A DNA stretch of 64,000 nt from Enterovibrio calviensis DSM 14347 (GCF_000621165.1 NZ_KK211218.1:365196-429195); one strand, 5' to 3'; shown: positions 37,857 through 47,738, counted from the stretch's first letter. Notes: generated by a model from the letters alone, not told the origin. Numbers and translations are program-made.

Positions 37857-38678
37857 TTAGAAACATCCCAAAACCGTTGCTTCTAAAGTGTCTCGAATAT
37901 CAGGGTCATCACTTAATGGACGAACTAACGCCATATGACAGGCAGAGATGGCAGGAATACCTTGTGTGATCAATTGTGCCGTATAGACAAGGAGGCGCGT
38001 GGAAATGCCTTCGTTAAGGCCATGACCAACAAGGTTTCTCGCGTGAGTGGCGATTTGAATTAGACGATGGGCAATATCTTTGTCGACGCCTGTTTCGTGG
38101 CACACGATGAGTATTTCAGTCTCCTCATCGGGATAGGTAAACTCTAATGCCGCGAACCGCTGTTTAGTCGACATCTTCAAATCCTTCATCAGCGTTTGAT
38201 AGCCAGGGTTATAGGAAATCACCAATTGAAAATCAGGATGGGCGGCAAGCAGTTCACCTTTCTTCTCTAATGAGAGAGAGCGACGGTAATCCGTCAAAGA
38301 GTGGATAGCTACCGTCGTATCTTGCCTCGCTTCAACCACTTCATCGAGATAACAAATCGCGCCGATACGCGCTGCGAGCGTCAATGGACCGTCCTGCCAG
38401 TAGGTGCCATTCGCATCTAGCAAGTAGCGGCCGATCAAATCCGACGCTGTCATGTCTTCATGGCACGAAATAGTAATCAGCGGCCGTTCGAGACGCCATG
38501 CCATGTGTTCAATGAATCGAGTCTTACCGCAGCCAGTCGGGCCTTTTAGCATCATAGGAATACGCGATTGGTAGGCAGCTTGGTATAGCGTAATCTCGTC
38601 GCCGGATGCTTGGTAATACGGCTCTTTATCGATCAGATATTGTTGATGGGAAGGCAACGCTTCTATTGTTTGAGTCAT
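37857..38678 (-). CDS. cbbQ: RuBisCO activase AAA+ ATPase CbbQ
   Basis: 273 aa from the ATG at 38678, preceded by AGGAGG; the frame is open 67 codons further upstream but without support. MoxR-type AAA+ ATPase: Walker A GPTGCGKT (46-53), Walker B ICYLDEV (108-114), sensor 1 VISYNPGYQ, arginine finger region STKQRFAALEF. Works as a hexamer with CbbO to reactivate inhibited RuBisCO. The 207 bp between cbbS and cbbQ may allow differential expression. Confidence 0.95.
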   Translation of the reverse strand: MTQTIEALPSHQQYLIDKEPYYQASGDEITLYQAAYQSRIPMMLKGPTGCGKTRFIEHMAWRLERPLITISCHEDMTASDLIGRYLLDANGTYWQDGPLTLAARIGAICYLDEVVEARQDTTVAIHSLTDYRRSLSLEKKGELLAAHPDFQLVISYNPGYQTLMKDLKMSTKQRFAALEFTYPDEETEILIVCHETGVDKDIAHRLIQIATHARNLVGHGLNEGISTRLLVYTAQLITQGIPAISACHMALVRPLSDDPDIRDTLEATVLGCF

Positions 38679-38885
38679 TGCTGGCCTCCTGTTCGCAAAG
38701 CTTGTTTCCAAATGCCGTTCGCAGGTCTCCCTTAAAGAAGGAGAACCGGTATCCGGATGAATGAACCGCACACACGCTAGTGGACTATCAAATACGGAAT
38801 CAAATACGAAATGATAAAAAAATGGCAAGGGCGACAACTGGATAGGTCGTTGCGCCCCGCCAATAGACAGCGGGCTCATTTGCTG

Positions 38886-39245
38886 TCATTCAAACCCTGG
38901 CGCACGGTAGATCACCATCGACGCCCCTTGGCTTTGCTGATAATTGTCATAACCGACTAACCGGACATGGTGGTTAGCGTTCAGGTTATGGCAAAGCTGC
39001 GCTTCATTAAGAATCGTATCGACGTTGGTTTCACCAAACATCGGAAGTTTCCACATGTACCAGAACGATCCACTCGCTTCTTCAGGCTCAGAATGCTCTA
39101 TCGCAGGGTTCCAACCCTTACTGACAATGTATTCCACTTGTCGCCTAATCTGTTCCGCCGTCATACGAGGCAGGTACGAAAACGTTTCGAATTTACGGCT
39201 ATGTTTGTCCGTCAACCTTGACGGGTAGTCCATCACTTCGCTCAT
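38886..39245 (-). CDS. cbbS: RuBisCO small subunit, form I
   Basis: 119 aa from the ATG at 39245 (CAGGAG upstream); 16 extra upstream codons lack support. Sequence shows the small-subunit hallmarks: [43 protein letters not shown] (here [14 protein letters not shown]) and C-terminal [17 protein letters not shown]. Caps the L8 core to form L8S8. Its presence excludes a form II enzyme. 48 bp downstream of cbbL. Confidence 0.97.
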   Translation of the reverse strand: MSEVMDYPSRLTDKHSRKFETFSYLPRMTAEQIRRQVEYIVSKGWNPAIEHSEPEEASGSFWYMWKLPMFGETNVDTILNEAQLCHNLNANHHVRLVGYDNYQQSQGASMVIYRAPGFE

Positions 39246-39293
39246 GGCGTTACTCCTGTTGTAAGATGCGTAGGGAGAGTCGTAATGCTTCAA

Positions 39294-40712
39294 TTAGGCA
39301 TGAACCACATCGAGTTTATCGACCGTATCAAATTCAAATTTGACCTCTTTCCATGTTTCCATGGCGGCTTTCAGTTCAGGGCTATGTTTCGCTGCAGCAG
39401 TAAGAATATCTTTGCCTTCTCGTTCCAATTCCTTACCTTCATTTCTTGCTTGTGTGCAGGCTTCCAACGCGACTCGGTTTGCAGCAGCGCCAGCAGCATT
39501 CCCCCAAGGGTGTCCTAATGTGCCTCCACCAAATTGGAAGATGGCATCATCACCAAAGATGGATACCAACGCAGGCATATGCCATACATGAATCCCACCT
39601 GATGCGACAGGCAATACACCAGGCATTGAGCCAAAGTCTTGGTCAAAAAAGATCCCACGAGAACGATCTTCTTTGATAAAACGATCACGCATGATGTCTA
39701 TCCAGCCCAAGGTCGCTTCACGATCTCCCTCAAGTTTTCCAACCACGGTACCTGAGTGCAGATGGTCACCCCCAGAGAGACGAAGACATTTAGAAAGGAC
39801 GCGAAAGTGAATGCCATGACGAGGATTTCTATCTAACACGGCATGCATCGCGCGGTGAATGTGTAGCAACATACCGTTTTGACGACACCAATTTGCTAAC
39901 CCTGTATTAGCCGTAAAACCTGCTGTAAGGAAATCATGCATGATGATCGGCATATCTAATTCTTTGGCAAACTCTGCGCGTCGATACATTTCTTCCGGTG
40001 TCGCGGCGGTCACATTGAGGTAATGGCCCTTACGTTCACCGGTTTCTCTTTCTGCGCGATGAATCGCTTCGGCAACATATTCAAAGCGGTCACGCCAACG
40101 CATGAAGGGTTGTGAATTCACATTCTCATCGTCTTTGGTGAAATCCAGCCCACCTCGAAGCCCTTCGTAACAAGCACGCCCATAGTTTTTTGCAGACAAG
40201 CCCAATTTGGGTTTAATGGTGCAACCTAGTAGGGCACGTCCATATTTGTTCATTTTGTCTCGTTCAACTTGAATCCCATTAGGCGGGCCGCCACACGTTT
40301 TCACATAGGCAATAGGGAAGCGCACATCTTCCAATCTCAGTCCGCGAATCGCCTTAAATCCAAACACATTCCCGACTAAGGAAGTGAGTACGTTAACCAC
40401 CGATCCTTCTTCAAACAAATCAATCGGGTAGGCGACAAAAGCATAGAAGGCCGTATCGTCTCCTGGGACATCTTCAATGGCATAGGCGCGGCCTTTGTAA
40501 TAGTCGAGATCGGTAAGCAAATCCGTCCATACCGTTGTCCATGTTCCTGTCGACGATTCCGCTGCTACGGCTGCGGCGGCTTCTTCTCTTGGTACTCCCG
40601 GTTGCGGTTCAATTTTGAAGCATGCGAGAAGGTCAGTGGCTGCGGGAATATATTCAGGCATCCAATAGGTTTCTCGATAATCCTTTACACCGGCTTGATA
40701 ACTTTTCGCCAT
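39294..40712 (-). CDS. cbbL: RuBisCO large subunit, form IA
   Basis: 472 aa, full length. Carboxylates ribulose 1,5-bisphosphate. Active-site residues (spinach numbering in brackets) are intact: K167 (K175) in TIKPKLGL, carbamylated K193 (K201) with D195/E196 in [11 protein letters not shown]286 (H294) in HIHRAMH, and loop-6 K326 (K334) in TVVGKLEGD. The sequence is of the form IA type found in proteobacteria ([20 protein letters not shown]). The downstream cbbQ-cbbO and absence of carboxysome genes indicate the free, cytoplasmic IAq-type operon. Shine-Dalgarno AGGAAA precedes the ATG. Confidence 0.98.
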   Translation of the reverse strand: MAKSYQAGVKDYRETYWMPEYIPAATDLLACFKIEPQPGVPREEAAAAVAAESSTGTWTTVWTDLLTDLDYYKGRAYAIEDVPGDDTAFYAFVAYPIDLFEEGSVVNVLTSLVGNVFGFKAIRGLRLEDVRFPIAYVKTCGGPPNGIQVERDKMNKYGRALLGCTIKPKLGLSAKNYGRACYEGLRGGLDFTKDDENVNSQPFMRWRDRFEYVAEAIHRAERETGERKGHYLNVTAATPEEMYRRAEFAKELDMPIIMHDFLTAGFTANTGLANWCRQNGMLLHIHRAMHAVLDRNPRHGIHFRVLSKCLRLSGGDHLHSGTVVGKLEGDREATLGWIDIMRDRFIKEDRSRGIFFDQDFGSMPGVLPVASGGIHVWHMPALVSIFGDDAIFQFGGGTLGHPWGNAAGAAANRVALEACTQARNEGKELEREGKDILTAAAKHSPELKAAMETWKEVKFEFDTVDKLDVVHA

Positions 40713-41188
40713 AACTATTTCCTTTCAGGTTCTGGGAGACAGGTTTCGCCATCCATTTCGTTGTTGTTTACATTCTTGTTTAAATTAATTCCCAAGTGAA
40801 ATAGCAACTATTTATACCAATGATAAGTTTATTTATTACAGAGGTTCTGGTGGGTTTTGTTCAGTGCACCTTTCGGATAAGCGATTGTTTTAAATGATTA
40901 AATTATGATTGTTGCTTTCAATGAAAAGAGCTTTGCAACTGTAGGGTTAATGGGTTTAGTTTGTTGATTTTAAAAGGTCAAAGTGGTTATTGGTGGTGGT
41001 TATAAATAGTTCTTATTGTTGTGCGGCTTATTACTTATTGGTCTGCACTTACCTTTGCCTTTAACGTTGGATGAATCGATATATTTAAATGACCTTTAAC
41101 TAGCAATAGTTTAATCACCAAAACAACAGATAAAAACAAAGGTCAGATTTATTTTTATTTTTTAATTACAGCGAGCAAGGAGATATAT
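40713..41188. promoter_or_regulatory. divergent cbb control region
   Basis: 476 bp of very AT-rich DNA between cbbL (leftward) and the aldolase gene (rightward). CbbR operators (TNA-N7/8-TNA type) are expected here, and several TTA/TAA-rich imperfect palindromes exist (for example around 40811-40830), but none is distinctive enough to call. An AAGGAGA ribosome site precedes the aldolase ATG. No RNA gene or small ORF is seen. Confidence 0.55.
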
Positions 41189-42253
41189 ATGGCTTTGATC
41201 AGCTTAAGGCAATTACTCGATCACGCGGCAGAATACAGTTACGGCGTGCCAGCTTTTAATGTGAACAATATGGAGCAAGTACACGCCATTATGCAGGCTG
41301 CAGCCGCATGCGATAGCCCGGTCATTTTGCAGGCGTCGGCAGGGGCGAGAAGTTATGCGGGCGCCGGATTTCTTCGTCATCTTATGTTGGCTGCGGTTGA
41401 ACAATGGCCAACGATTCCCGTTGTTGTTCATCAAGATCACGGCGCTTCTTTGGGCATTTGCCTTCAATCCATTCAGCAGGGTTTCACCTCAGTCATGATG
41501 GATGGGTCGCTATTGGAAGACATGAAAACTCCCGCAAGCTATGAATATAACGCTGACGTAACACGGAGAGTTGTTGAAATGTCCCACGCTGGTGGCGTTT
41601 CCGTGGAAGGAGAGTTGGGGTGTCTTGGCTCCCTAGAAACGGGCACGGCGGGTGAAGAAGATGGCTCCGGCGCTGAAGGCGTTCTCAACCATGAACAATT
41701 ACTGACCGATCCCGAAGAGGCCGCAATGTTTGTTCGCCAGACTGGTGTTGATGCACTGGCGATCGCCATTGGTACTAGTCATGGCGCTTACAAATTTAGT
41801 CGTCCGCCAACAGGCGATATTTTAGCCATTGATCGGATTAAAGCGATACACGCCGTTATTCCCAACACGCACCTTGTCATGCACGGTTCATCGTCTGTTC
41901 CACAAGATTGGTTGGAAATCATCAATGAATTTGGCGGTGAAATGGGCGAAACCTATGGTGTTCCCGTGGCTGAAATTGTGGAAGGCATTAAACACGGTGT
42001 GCGGAAAGTGAACATTGATACTGATCTTCGAATGGCCAGTACTGGCGCGGTTCGTCGTTTTCTCGCCGAAAATCCAAGCAACTTTGACCCGAGAAAGTTT
42101 CTAGTCGCCGCCACAAAAGCGATGGAAGTGCTTTGTCATGAACGTTATGAAGCATTTGGTTGCGCAGGAATGGCATCGAAAATCACGTCAGTGGATCTCG
42201 AGGTCATGGCTTCAAGGTATGCAACGGGCGAACTCGACCCGCATTTTCATTGA
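41189..42253 (+). CDS. cbbA: class II fructose-1,6-bisphosphate aldolase (Calvin cycle)
   Basis: 354 aa. Zn-dependent condensation of DHAP with GAP (and of DHAP with erythrose 4-phosphate in the cycle). Metal and substrate residues are visible in [10 protein letters not shown] (H81, D83, H84), [25 protein letters not shown] and the C-terminal KVNIDTDLR. This is the proteobacterial CbbA/Fba subtype. First gene of the rightward cbb operon, 46 bp before phosphoribulokinase. Confidence 0.94.
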   Translation: MALISLRQLLDHAAEYSYGVPAFNVNNMEQVHAIMQAAAACDSPVILQASAGARSYAGAGFLRHLMLAAVEQWPTIPVVVHQDHGASLGICLQSIQQGFTSVMMDGSLLEDMKTPASYEYNADVTRRVVEMSHAGGVSVEGELGCLGSLETGTAGEEDGSGAEGVLNHEQLLTDPEEAAMFVRQTGVDALAIAIGTSHGAYKFSRPPTGDILAIDRIKAIHAVIPNTHLVMHGSSSVPQDWLEIINEFGGEMGETYGVPVAEIVEGIKHGVRKVNIDTDLRMASTGAVRRFLAENPSNFDPRKFLVAATKAMEVLCHERYEAFGCAGMASKITSVDLEVMASRYATGELDPHFH

Positions 42254-42299
42254 TCCATCAATGCATCCTGAAACAGCCAGTGTACCAAGGAGTGAAGCC

Positions 42300-43226
42300 A
42301 TGTCAGTTAAACATCCGATCGTTGCCGTAACAGGATCTTCCGGTGCTGGAACATCCACGGTTAAGAATGCGATGGAACAAATTTTCCGTCGAAACCGATT
42401 CAACGCCGCCATTATAGAAGGCGACAGCTACCATCGATACGACAGAGTCGAAATGCGCGAACGTCTGAGACGTGCTTACGAAAAAGGTAAGAACTTGAGC
42501 CACTTCGGCTCAGATGGAAACGATTTTGAAGAACTAGAAAAAACCTTTAAGGCGTATTCAGAGTCTGGTTCTGCGCTGCGCCGTTACTACATTCACAATG
42601 AAGAAGAGTCACAAGCCCATAGCCAGAAAGTCGGCACCTTTACGCCTTGGAGTCCGATCCCCGAAGGGTCAGATTTACTTTTCTATGAAGGTCTTCATGG
42701 GGGTGTTGTCACTGAAAAAAGCAATGTCGCCCGTTATGTGGATCTGCTCATCGGGGTAGTGCCGATCGTGAATTTGGAGTGGATACAAAAAATTCACAGA
42801 GACACGCATGTTCGTGGCTACAGCCGTGAAGCGGTGACCGACACAATACTGCGCCGCATGCATGACTATGTGCATTTTATCACGCCGCAATTTTCTCTCA
42901 CCGATGTCAATTTTCAACGTGTCCCCATGGTCGATACATCGAATCCTTTTATCGCACGAGACATACCGACGCTGGATGAAAGCATGGTGGTCATTCGATT
43001 CAGAGATCCGAAAAAAACAGGCGTGGATTTCACGCACTTGCTGAACATGGTTAACGGTTCATTTATGTCACGCCGAAACAACATTGTGGTTCCTGGCGGA
43101 AAGATGGGGCTGGCGATGGAATTGATCATGCAGCCATTGATTGAAGAGCTTGTGTTCAATGGATCAAATCGCGTGAGTGTCGCGACAACCCACGACAGAT
43201 TTGCCAAGCGCGAACCTGCAGTTTAA
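42300..43226 (+). CDS. cbbP: phosphoribulokinase
   Basis: 308 aa from the ATG at 42300 (AGGAG upstream); an open extension to 42138 overlaps the aldolase gene and is rejected. Phosphorylates ribulose 5-phosphate to the RuBisCO substrate; with cbbLS this defines a complete Calvin-cycle entry. P-loop GSSGAGTST at about 12-20, proteobacterial PRK motifs [24 protein letters not shown] and [10 protein letters not shown] are present. Class I (bacterial) PRK by length. Confidence 0.96.
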   Translation: MSVKHPIVAVTGSSGAGTSTVKNAMEQIFRRNRFNAAIIEGDSYHRYDRVEMRERLRRAYEKGKNLSHFGSDGNDFEELEKTFKAYSESGSALRRYYIHNEEESQAHSQKVGTFTPWSPIPEGSDLLFYEGLHGGVVTEKSNVARYVDLLIGVVPIVNLEWIQKIHRDTHVRGYSREAVTDTILRRMHDYVHFITPQFSLTDVNFQRVPMVDTSNPFIARDIPTLDESMVVIRFRDPKKTGVDFTHLLNMVNGSFMSRRNNIVVPGGKMGLAMELIMQPLIEELVFNGSNRVSVATTHDRFAKREPAV

Positions 43227-43236
43227 GGAGCTGACC

Positions 43237-44289
43237 ATGAGAAAAAGCATGACATTCACGCGCTTTATCATTGAAGAGCAACGAAGAATTCCTGAATCAA
43301 CGGGGGAGTTTACCTTGCTGCTCAGTGCCATTGTCACTGCCTGCAAAGAAATCTCTGATGACGTGAATCGCGGGCAATTGATCAATGTTCTTGGCAGCGC
43401 AGAAACAGAAAACGTGCAGGGCGAAACGCAAAAGAAGCTCGACATCATTTCGAACGAGATCATGTTGCGCGCATTGGAATGGTCAGGGCACTTATCGGGT
43501 ATGGCCTCGGAAGAAATGGAAGATGTGTATCCAATTCCATCTCGATTTCCAACAGGCAAGTATCTATTGGTGTTTGACCCGCTCGATGGCTCATCAAACA
43601 CAGAAGTTAACGTTTCGATTGGTACCATCTTTTCAATATTGCGTTGCCCTGAAAATATTTCATCACCGACGGAAGAGCATTTTCTTCAACCCGGTGTTCG
43701 TCAGGTTTGTGCCGGTTATGTGCTTTATGGGCCTGCCACCAATTTGGTGCTGACAACCGGGCAAGGCGTTAATGGGTTCACGCTTGATCAAGACATCGGT
43801 GAATTCATTCTGACTCATCCCAAACTCAAAATCCCAGAATCGACCAGCGAGTTTGCTATCAATATGTCTAACCAACGCCACTGGGAACCCGCAGTTAAAA
43901 GGTACATTGATGAACTGGTTGCAGGAAAAGACGGCCCGCGAGAGCAAGATTTCAACACCCGCTGGGTCGCATCGATGGTGGCGGAAGTACATAGAATCCT
44001 CATGCGTGGCGGCATCTTTCTTTATCCTCGCGACAACAGAGAGAACGTCACAGAAGGAAGGTTGCGACTGCTTTATGAAGCCAACCCGATGAGCTTCATT
44101 ATTGAACAGGCGGGTGGTTGTTCATCAACGGGTCGAGAACGCGTTATGGGAGTTTGTCCTGACAAACTCCATCAACGTATTCCCGTTGTATTGGGCGCGA
44201 AAAACGAAGTTGAACGTGTGCAGCGTTATCATGCTGAAATGGATCATGAAAGTGATGGCACTCCGCCATATCGACAAATCGCCAACTAA
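43237..44289 (+). CDS. cbbF: class I fructose-1,6-bisphosphatase
   Basis: 350 aa from the ATG at 43237 (AAGGAG upstream). Hydrolyses fructose 1,6-bisphosphate to fructose 6-phosphate in the regeneration arm. Metal-binding motif [27 protein letters not shown] and EQAGG are intact. Ten bp downstream of cbbP, clearly the same operon. This would be an additional copy beside a housekeeping fbp. Confidence 0.95.
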   Translation: MRKSMTFTRFIIEEQRRIPESTGEFTLLLSAIVTACKEISDDVNRGQLINVLGSAETENVQGETQKKLDIISNEIMLRALEWSGHLSGMASEEMEDVYPIPSRFPTGKYLLVFDPLDGSSNTEVNVSIGTIFSILRCPENISSPTEEHFLQPGVRQVCAGYVLYGPATNLVLTTGQGVNGFTLDQDIGEFILTHPKLKIPESTSEFAINMSNQRHWEPAVKRYIDELVAGKDGPREQDFNTRWVASMVAEVHRILMRGGIFLYPRDNRENVTEGRLRLLYEANPMSFIIEQAGGCSSTGRERVMGVCPDKLHQRIPVVLGAKNEVERVQRYHAEMDHESDGTPPYRQIAN

Positions 44290-44339
44290 CGTCGGCCTCG
44301 ATCAAGTGATGCCTGATATCTCAAATTACGGGAGCCGAA

Positions 44340-45227
44340 ATGATGACAGCGCAAAGGCAAGAAAAGGCCGAGCAGAGTAGGGAACATGTCGAACAGTTGA
44401 TGGGTGTGCCACTAGGCACTGTTTGGACAATCCTTCGTGAACTGATCAGCCAAGCATCAAAAGACATCATGCTCCCCAAGTTTGGGTTACACCAATATCA
44501 ACATGACGTTTCAGTAAAAGCAGATAAATCACTGGTGACCCTGGCAGACAAACAAATGCAGCATCATGTCATGGAAGCACTGTCGCGATACTTTCCATTG
44601 ATCCCAATATTGGGTGAGGAACATTCTGAATCGGAACAGCATTCAGTGATTTCACAATTGGATAATGCCGCATGGGTACTGGATCCTATTGATGGCACGG
44701 GAAACTTTGCCGCCGGTATTCCGTATTTTTGTACGTCGCTTGCGTTGGTCGTCAAAGGCGAGGTGGTGCTGGGTATTGTTCACGACCCATGTAGAGATGA
44801 AACGTTTTTTGCGTTCAAAGGATACGGAGCGCATTTAAATGGTGAGCCATTGGCAGCGCAGAAGAATCCAGAGGACTTACTTTCTGACACCATGGCATTG
44901 GTCGACTTTAAACGATTACCGTCAGATTTGGTGGCAACACTGGTGACAGATCCGCCATACCGTTCGCAACGAAGTTTCGGCGCTAGTGCACTGGATTGGT
45001 GTTGGATTGCTACAAGCCGATGTCAGATCTACCTTCATGGCAGTCAAATGTTATGGGACTACGCAGCCGGTAAATTGATTTTGGAAGAAGCTGGCGGTGA
45101 GTCATCAACATTTGAAGAGAGCGAACCTCAAACCTTGAGTTTGATGCCACGTTCAGTCGTCGCAGCATGTGATCCACAGCGCTATAAAGCGTGGAAGGAT
45201 TGGCTGCAAAGCCATCAAAACGCCTAA
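44340..45227 (+). CDS. inositol-monophosphatase-family sugar phosphatase in the cbb operon
   Basis: 295 aa. Two-metal phosphatase signatures are intact: GEEHSE (about 93), DPIDGTGNF (about 117-125) and DYAAGKLILEEAGG near the C-terminus. The Li+-sensitive phosphatase family includes inositol-1-phosphatase, CysQ and some sugar bisphosphatases. Located 50 bp after cbbF, so a role in hydrolysing a Calvin-cycle bisphosphate (such as sedoheptulose 1,7-bisphosphate) or in removing an inhibitory sugar phosphate is plausible but is inference. Either of two adjacent ATGs (44340, 44343) may start it. Confidence 0.85.
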   Translation: MMTAQRQEKAEQSREHVEQLMGVPLGTVWTILRELISQASKDIMLPKFGLHQYQHDVSVKADKSLVTLADKQMQHHVMEALSRYFPLIPILGEEHSESEQHSVISQLDNAAWVLDPIDGTGNFAAGIPYFCTSLALVVKGEVVLGIVHDPCRDETFFAFKGYGAHLNGEPLAAQKNPEDLLSDTMALVDFKRLPSDLVATLVTDPPYRSQRSFGASALDWCWIATSRCQIYLHGSQMLWDYAAGKLILEEAGGESSTFEESEPQTLSLMPRSVVAACDPQRYKAWKDWLQSHQNA

Positions 45228-46043
45228 CGTTTACACGAATGTGGTTGTGCATTGCCAAACAGAGATGATGAAAGGTCATCGTTGTATGTTATTAAAACAA
45301 ATAGTGGTCATATTCATAGCAATGACTAAGCTAAAAGAATGATTGTGACGCCGTAACTTTTTATTTGTGTTGTGAATTCAGCATGATGCACCTGCGAATT
45401 GAGAACATTGAATGCGTGTAGACGCGTTGTTTTTGGGATGCATAGAGGGTTTAAGGTCGTGACTCTTAACGAATAGCTTGGGGTCTTGCTTAGTGAAGCT
45501 GATTCATGGTTCATAGATAAACACTTGGAAACGTCATTAAAATGCGAGAAGCGATCATCCGGCGTAGCTCAATCGCAAAGTTTATGTTCATGCTCCATGT
45601 TGTTTGAGCTAACCATGGAATCTATGAACGACATGGAGGTAGAACGGTACATAGTCGGCGCCCGTTTTATTTGTCGTGCGTTGTTATGGTTTCCGTGTTG
45701 TTGGCATCACGATGGGCACGTATCAATGCGTTTACGTGTACTGGCGTTCGGTTGTGGCCAAAGGAACAAGGTTGGGATCCTTCAACCAGAGAATATTGAT
45801 GGATGGCAGAAATTGTCGCGGTAACAGCAAGCGACAAAATCGCCGAGCTATCGGCGATGCTCTAAAGATAATTGGTAGAGCCTGAAGAAGTTAATTGGAA
45901 CTGTATTCCAATAGACTTCTTAAAGAACTAGTAATTATCTACTTTATGGTAAATAACCAATTACGTTCAATAGACTGATTTCAATGAAGAATGAGGGTAG
46001 TTAGAGACATGAAGGGCTGACATTTCATTCTCCTACATATCTT
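45228..46043. other. 816-bp gene-poor stretch between the cbb operon and dif
   Basis: No ORF here resembles a known protein; the longest frames (for example 45486-45824) look like chance frames with a composition unlike neighbouring genes. It contains one strong hairpin (45839-45858) and an imperfect inverted repeat at about 45893-45932. Could be decayed DNA left by earlier dif-targeted elements or an untranslated RNA; nothing in the sequence decides this. Confidence 0.5.
45839..45858. repeat. perfect 8-bp hairpin in intergenic DNA
   Basis: ATCGCCGA-GCTA-TCGGCGAT, a perfect stem with a 4-nt loop. No T-run on either side, so it is not a standard terminator. It lies 186 bp left of dif. Confidence 0.5.
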
Positions 46044-46071
46044 ATTTAACATAATATACATAATGCGCACT
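46044..46071. other. dif: dif site / left attachment junction of the provirus
   Basis: 28-bp XerC/XerD target read on the + strand as XerD arm ATTTAACATAA (46044-46054), central region TATACA (46055-46060), XerC arm TAATGCGCACT (46061-46071). The reverse complement has the standard dif layout, with the XerD arm identical to E. coli dif and the whole differing from my recollection of Vibrio cholerae dif1 at one central base. After insertion this junction joins the chromosomal XerD arm to the phage-derived XerC arm and remains a fully functional-looking dif for chromosome dimer resolution. Confidence 0.93.
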
Positions 46072-46329
46072 GTGACATAGGGATTTAACAATACTTCATG
46101 ATATTCCGATATTTAAGATTTGAAATTCTAACTATTTGTATTTATTGGCTATTACTGACTTCACTATGATTTATGTCACGCTTATTGGCCCACTTGTATC
46201 AATGGCTCAATACGGAGTTAATTTGCAATTGCTAATACTCTATGGCTTAAATTTGTTTAGCCGATTAAAAACACAATAATCAATCGGTAATAACATTTGT
46301 CAGTTGGCTAGAAATCAGAGGTAAGTCAC

Positions 46330-46752
46330 ATGGTACATGAGTCATTCTATTCACTTTATTGGCGGTCATTCGATTCAATCGATGAAGGCGCGGCCTATTT
46401 TCACGTTAAAAGGGTTACGATTTTGCGTTGGTTAAGTGGTGATTTCCACATTAACCCAATGGCTGAAAAGTTACTGTTAATCAGATCTCGGGGCTATCTA
46501 CCTAACGATATGAACTGGGAAGGATTCAAAATCAACGAACATCGGGCCGTGATTATCACCCCTGAAGGCCGAGAATTTGCCCCTCGTGAATTGGATTGTT
46601 TTCCTATCTGGAAAGCCGAATATTACGCGTTGAGGGAAAAGTTCGGTCGTATTGAAGCCCCACCGCATAAACCCGCGGTAAATCCGATCGAACACTATCG
46701 CGGTGGACGACGGCAAAAAGCGGCGCCTTGGATACCTTCTAGAGATAAGTGA
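46330..46752 (+). CDS. phage DUF3653 family protein, probable DNA-binding regulator
   Basis: 140 aa. Begins ESFYSLYWRSFDSIDEGAAYFHVKRVTILRWLSGDFHINPMAEKLL, where AAYFHVKRVTILRWLSG (about 20-36) looks like a helix-turn-helix. This matches phage DUF3653, common in filamentous vibriophages and small proviruses. GAGG ribosome site precedes the ATG. Transcribed against the structural operon from the left end of the provirus, so it may be lysogenically expressed or act as a late regulator. A terminator follows. Confidence 0.7.
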   Translation: MVHESFYSLYWRSFDSIDEGAAYFHVKRVTILRWLSGDFHINPMAEKLLLIRSRGYLPNDMNWEGFKINEHRAVIITPEGREFAPRELDCFPIWKAEYYALREKFGRIEAPPHKPAVNPIEHYRGGRRQKAAPWIPSRDK

Positions 46753-46758
46753 TGTCAA

Positions 46759-46783
46759 AAAGCCCGTGCAATTCAACGGGCTT
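46759..46783 (+). terminator. terminator after the DUF3653 gene
   Basis: Stem AAGCCCGT / ACGGGCTT with 9-nt loop, then TATTTG. Immediately follows the stop codon. Confidence 0.75.
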
Positions 46784-46918
46784 ATTTGACAGCTTAGATA
46801 TATAAGCCACAATGTGAATTTGTGATGTATATTAACAATTTAACATTATGCTCATTACTTACCCGTCTTTTTGTCCAAATAGTGTTGGAGCATTCCTCAA
46901 GCCAATATAGTATTTCAA

Positions 46919-47695
46919 ATGGCAAATTTGCCTTATTATTTGGACTTTAAAATGCAGCTTTCCATTATCCCCAATACGCTCGAAGGATTTAATTTAAACG
47001 AGCTGACAACCATTCAGATTGATGAGCAGTTTTACTTTATTGGTGAAGAAGTAACCGCGGCTCTCGATTATGCAGATCGTAAGACGCCTATCGAAAGGTT
47101 AGACAACGAGGACAAATTACTTTCACCTTATCCCATCCGTGGGCACATGTATGTGCTTATCAGTGAAGCCGCTCTTTACCAGTTAGTATTTACAAGTCAA
47201 AAACCAAATGCTAGAAAGTTTCAGCGCTGGGTTACTAGTGAAGTTCTACCTGAAATTCGCAAGAATGGTTTTTATGGCAAGGTAAAACTGCCCGGCTTCG
47301 TTAATCGTTTCAACTTGAACTACGGTCGCGGTACTCCCGGTTATTTTTCTGTAATCAGCGAGCTATTTATCAGATTGTACGGTTCACTTGAAATGCTTGG
47401 CTATGCAATACCAGACCAAGCAAAAAATGGTAAAGATATTCGTCCCGACATTAGTGTAGGTAAGCTTTTTACTAGCTATCTAAAAGAGCATTACCCTGAG
47501 CACGTCGATAACTATAAGATGTATAGCCACTTATTTGGGAATGATCATTGTCGAGATGCAAAAGAGTATCCTAACGAAATGCTTCCAATATTCATTAAGT
47601 TTGTTGACCACGTTTGGGTTCCAAATAAAGCAGTTGAGTATTTCAAAGAAAAAGACCCTGTCGCTCTTGAATACCTGCCAAAACTACTAAGGTAG
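46919..47695 (+). CDS. BRO-N domain protein (phage antirepressor-like)
   Basis: 258 aa. The BRO-N fold spans about 25-115: IDEQFYFIGEEVTAALDYAD, then RLDNEDKLLSPYPIRGH, VLISEAALYQLVFTSQKPNA, RKFQRWVTSEVLPEIRKNGFY. BRO-N/antirepressor proteins bind DNA or repressors in phages and large viruses. The C-terminal part (from about 125, NRFNLNYGRGTPGYFSVISEL) is not a recognised KilA-C or Ant domain to me. It has no strong ribosome site: ATG 46919 and ATG 46952 both possible. It is convergent with the lysis genes, outside the main phage operons. Confidence 0.82.
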   Translation: MANLPYYLDFKMQLSIIPNTLEGFNLNELTTIQIDEQFYFIGEEVTAALDYADRKTPIERLDNEDKLLSPYPIRGHMYVLISEAALYQLVFTSQKPNARKFQRWVTSEVLPEIRKNGFYGKVKLPGFVNRFNLNYGRGTPGYFSVISELFIRLYGSLEMLGYAIPDQAKNGKDIRPDISVGKLFTSYLKEHYPEHVDNYKMYSHLFGNDHCRDAKEYPNEMLPIFIKFVDHVWVPNKAVEYFKEKDPVALEYLPKLLR

Positions 47696-47738
47696 TCAAT
47701 AAAAACAAGGGGTTAAATGTCCCCTACTTTCATTACCA

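Noticed and set aside
39294-40712. RuBisCO as form II or a RuBisCO-like protein
   Set aside because: A small subunit gene follows, and the sequence has the form I active-site contexts, including the carbamylated lysine and loop 6 lysine.
42138-42299. N-terminal extension of phosphoribulokinase
   Set aside because: It is the aldolase gene read in another frame; ATG 42300 has AGGAG and matches the family start.
34202-45227. A carboxysome operon
   Set aside because: No shell proteins (BMC domains), CsoS2 or carboxysomal carbonic anhydrase are found next to cbbLS.
45486-45885. Open frames in the gap before dif
   Set aside because: Cysteine-, histidine- and tryptophan-rich, no start signal and no resemblance to proteins; likely non-coding.
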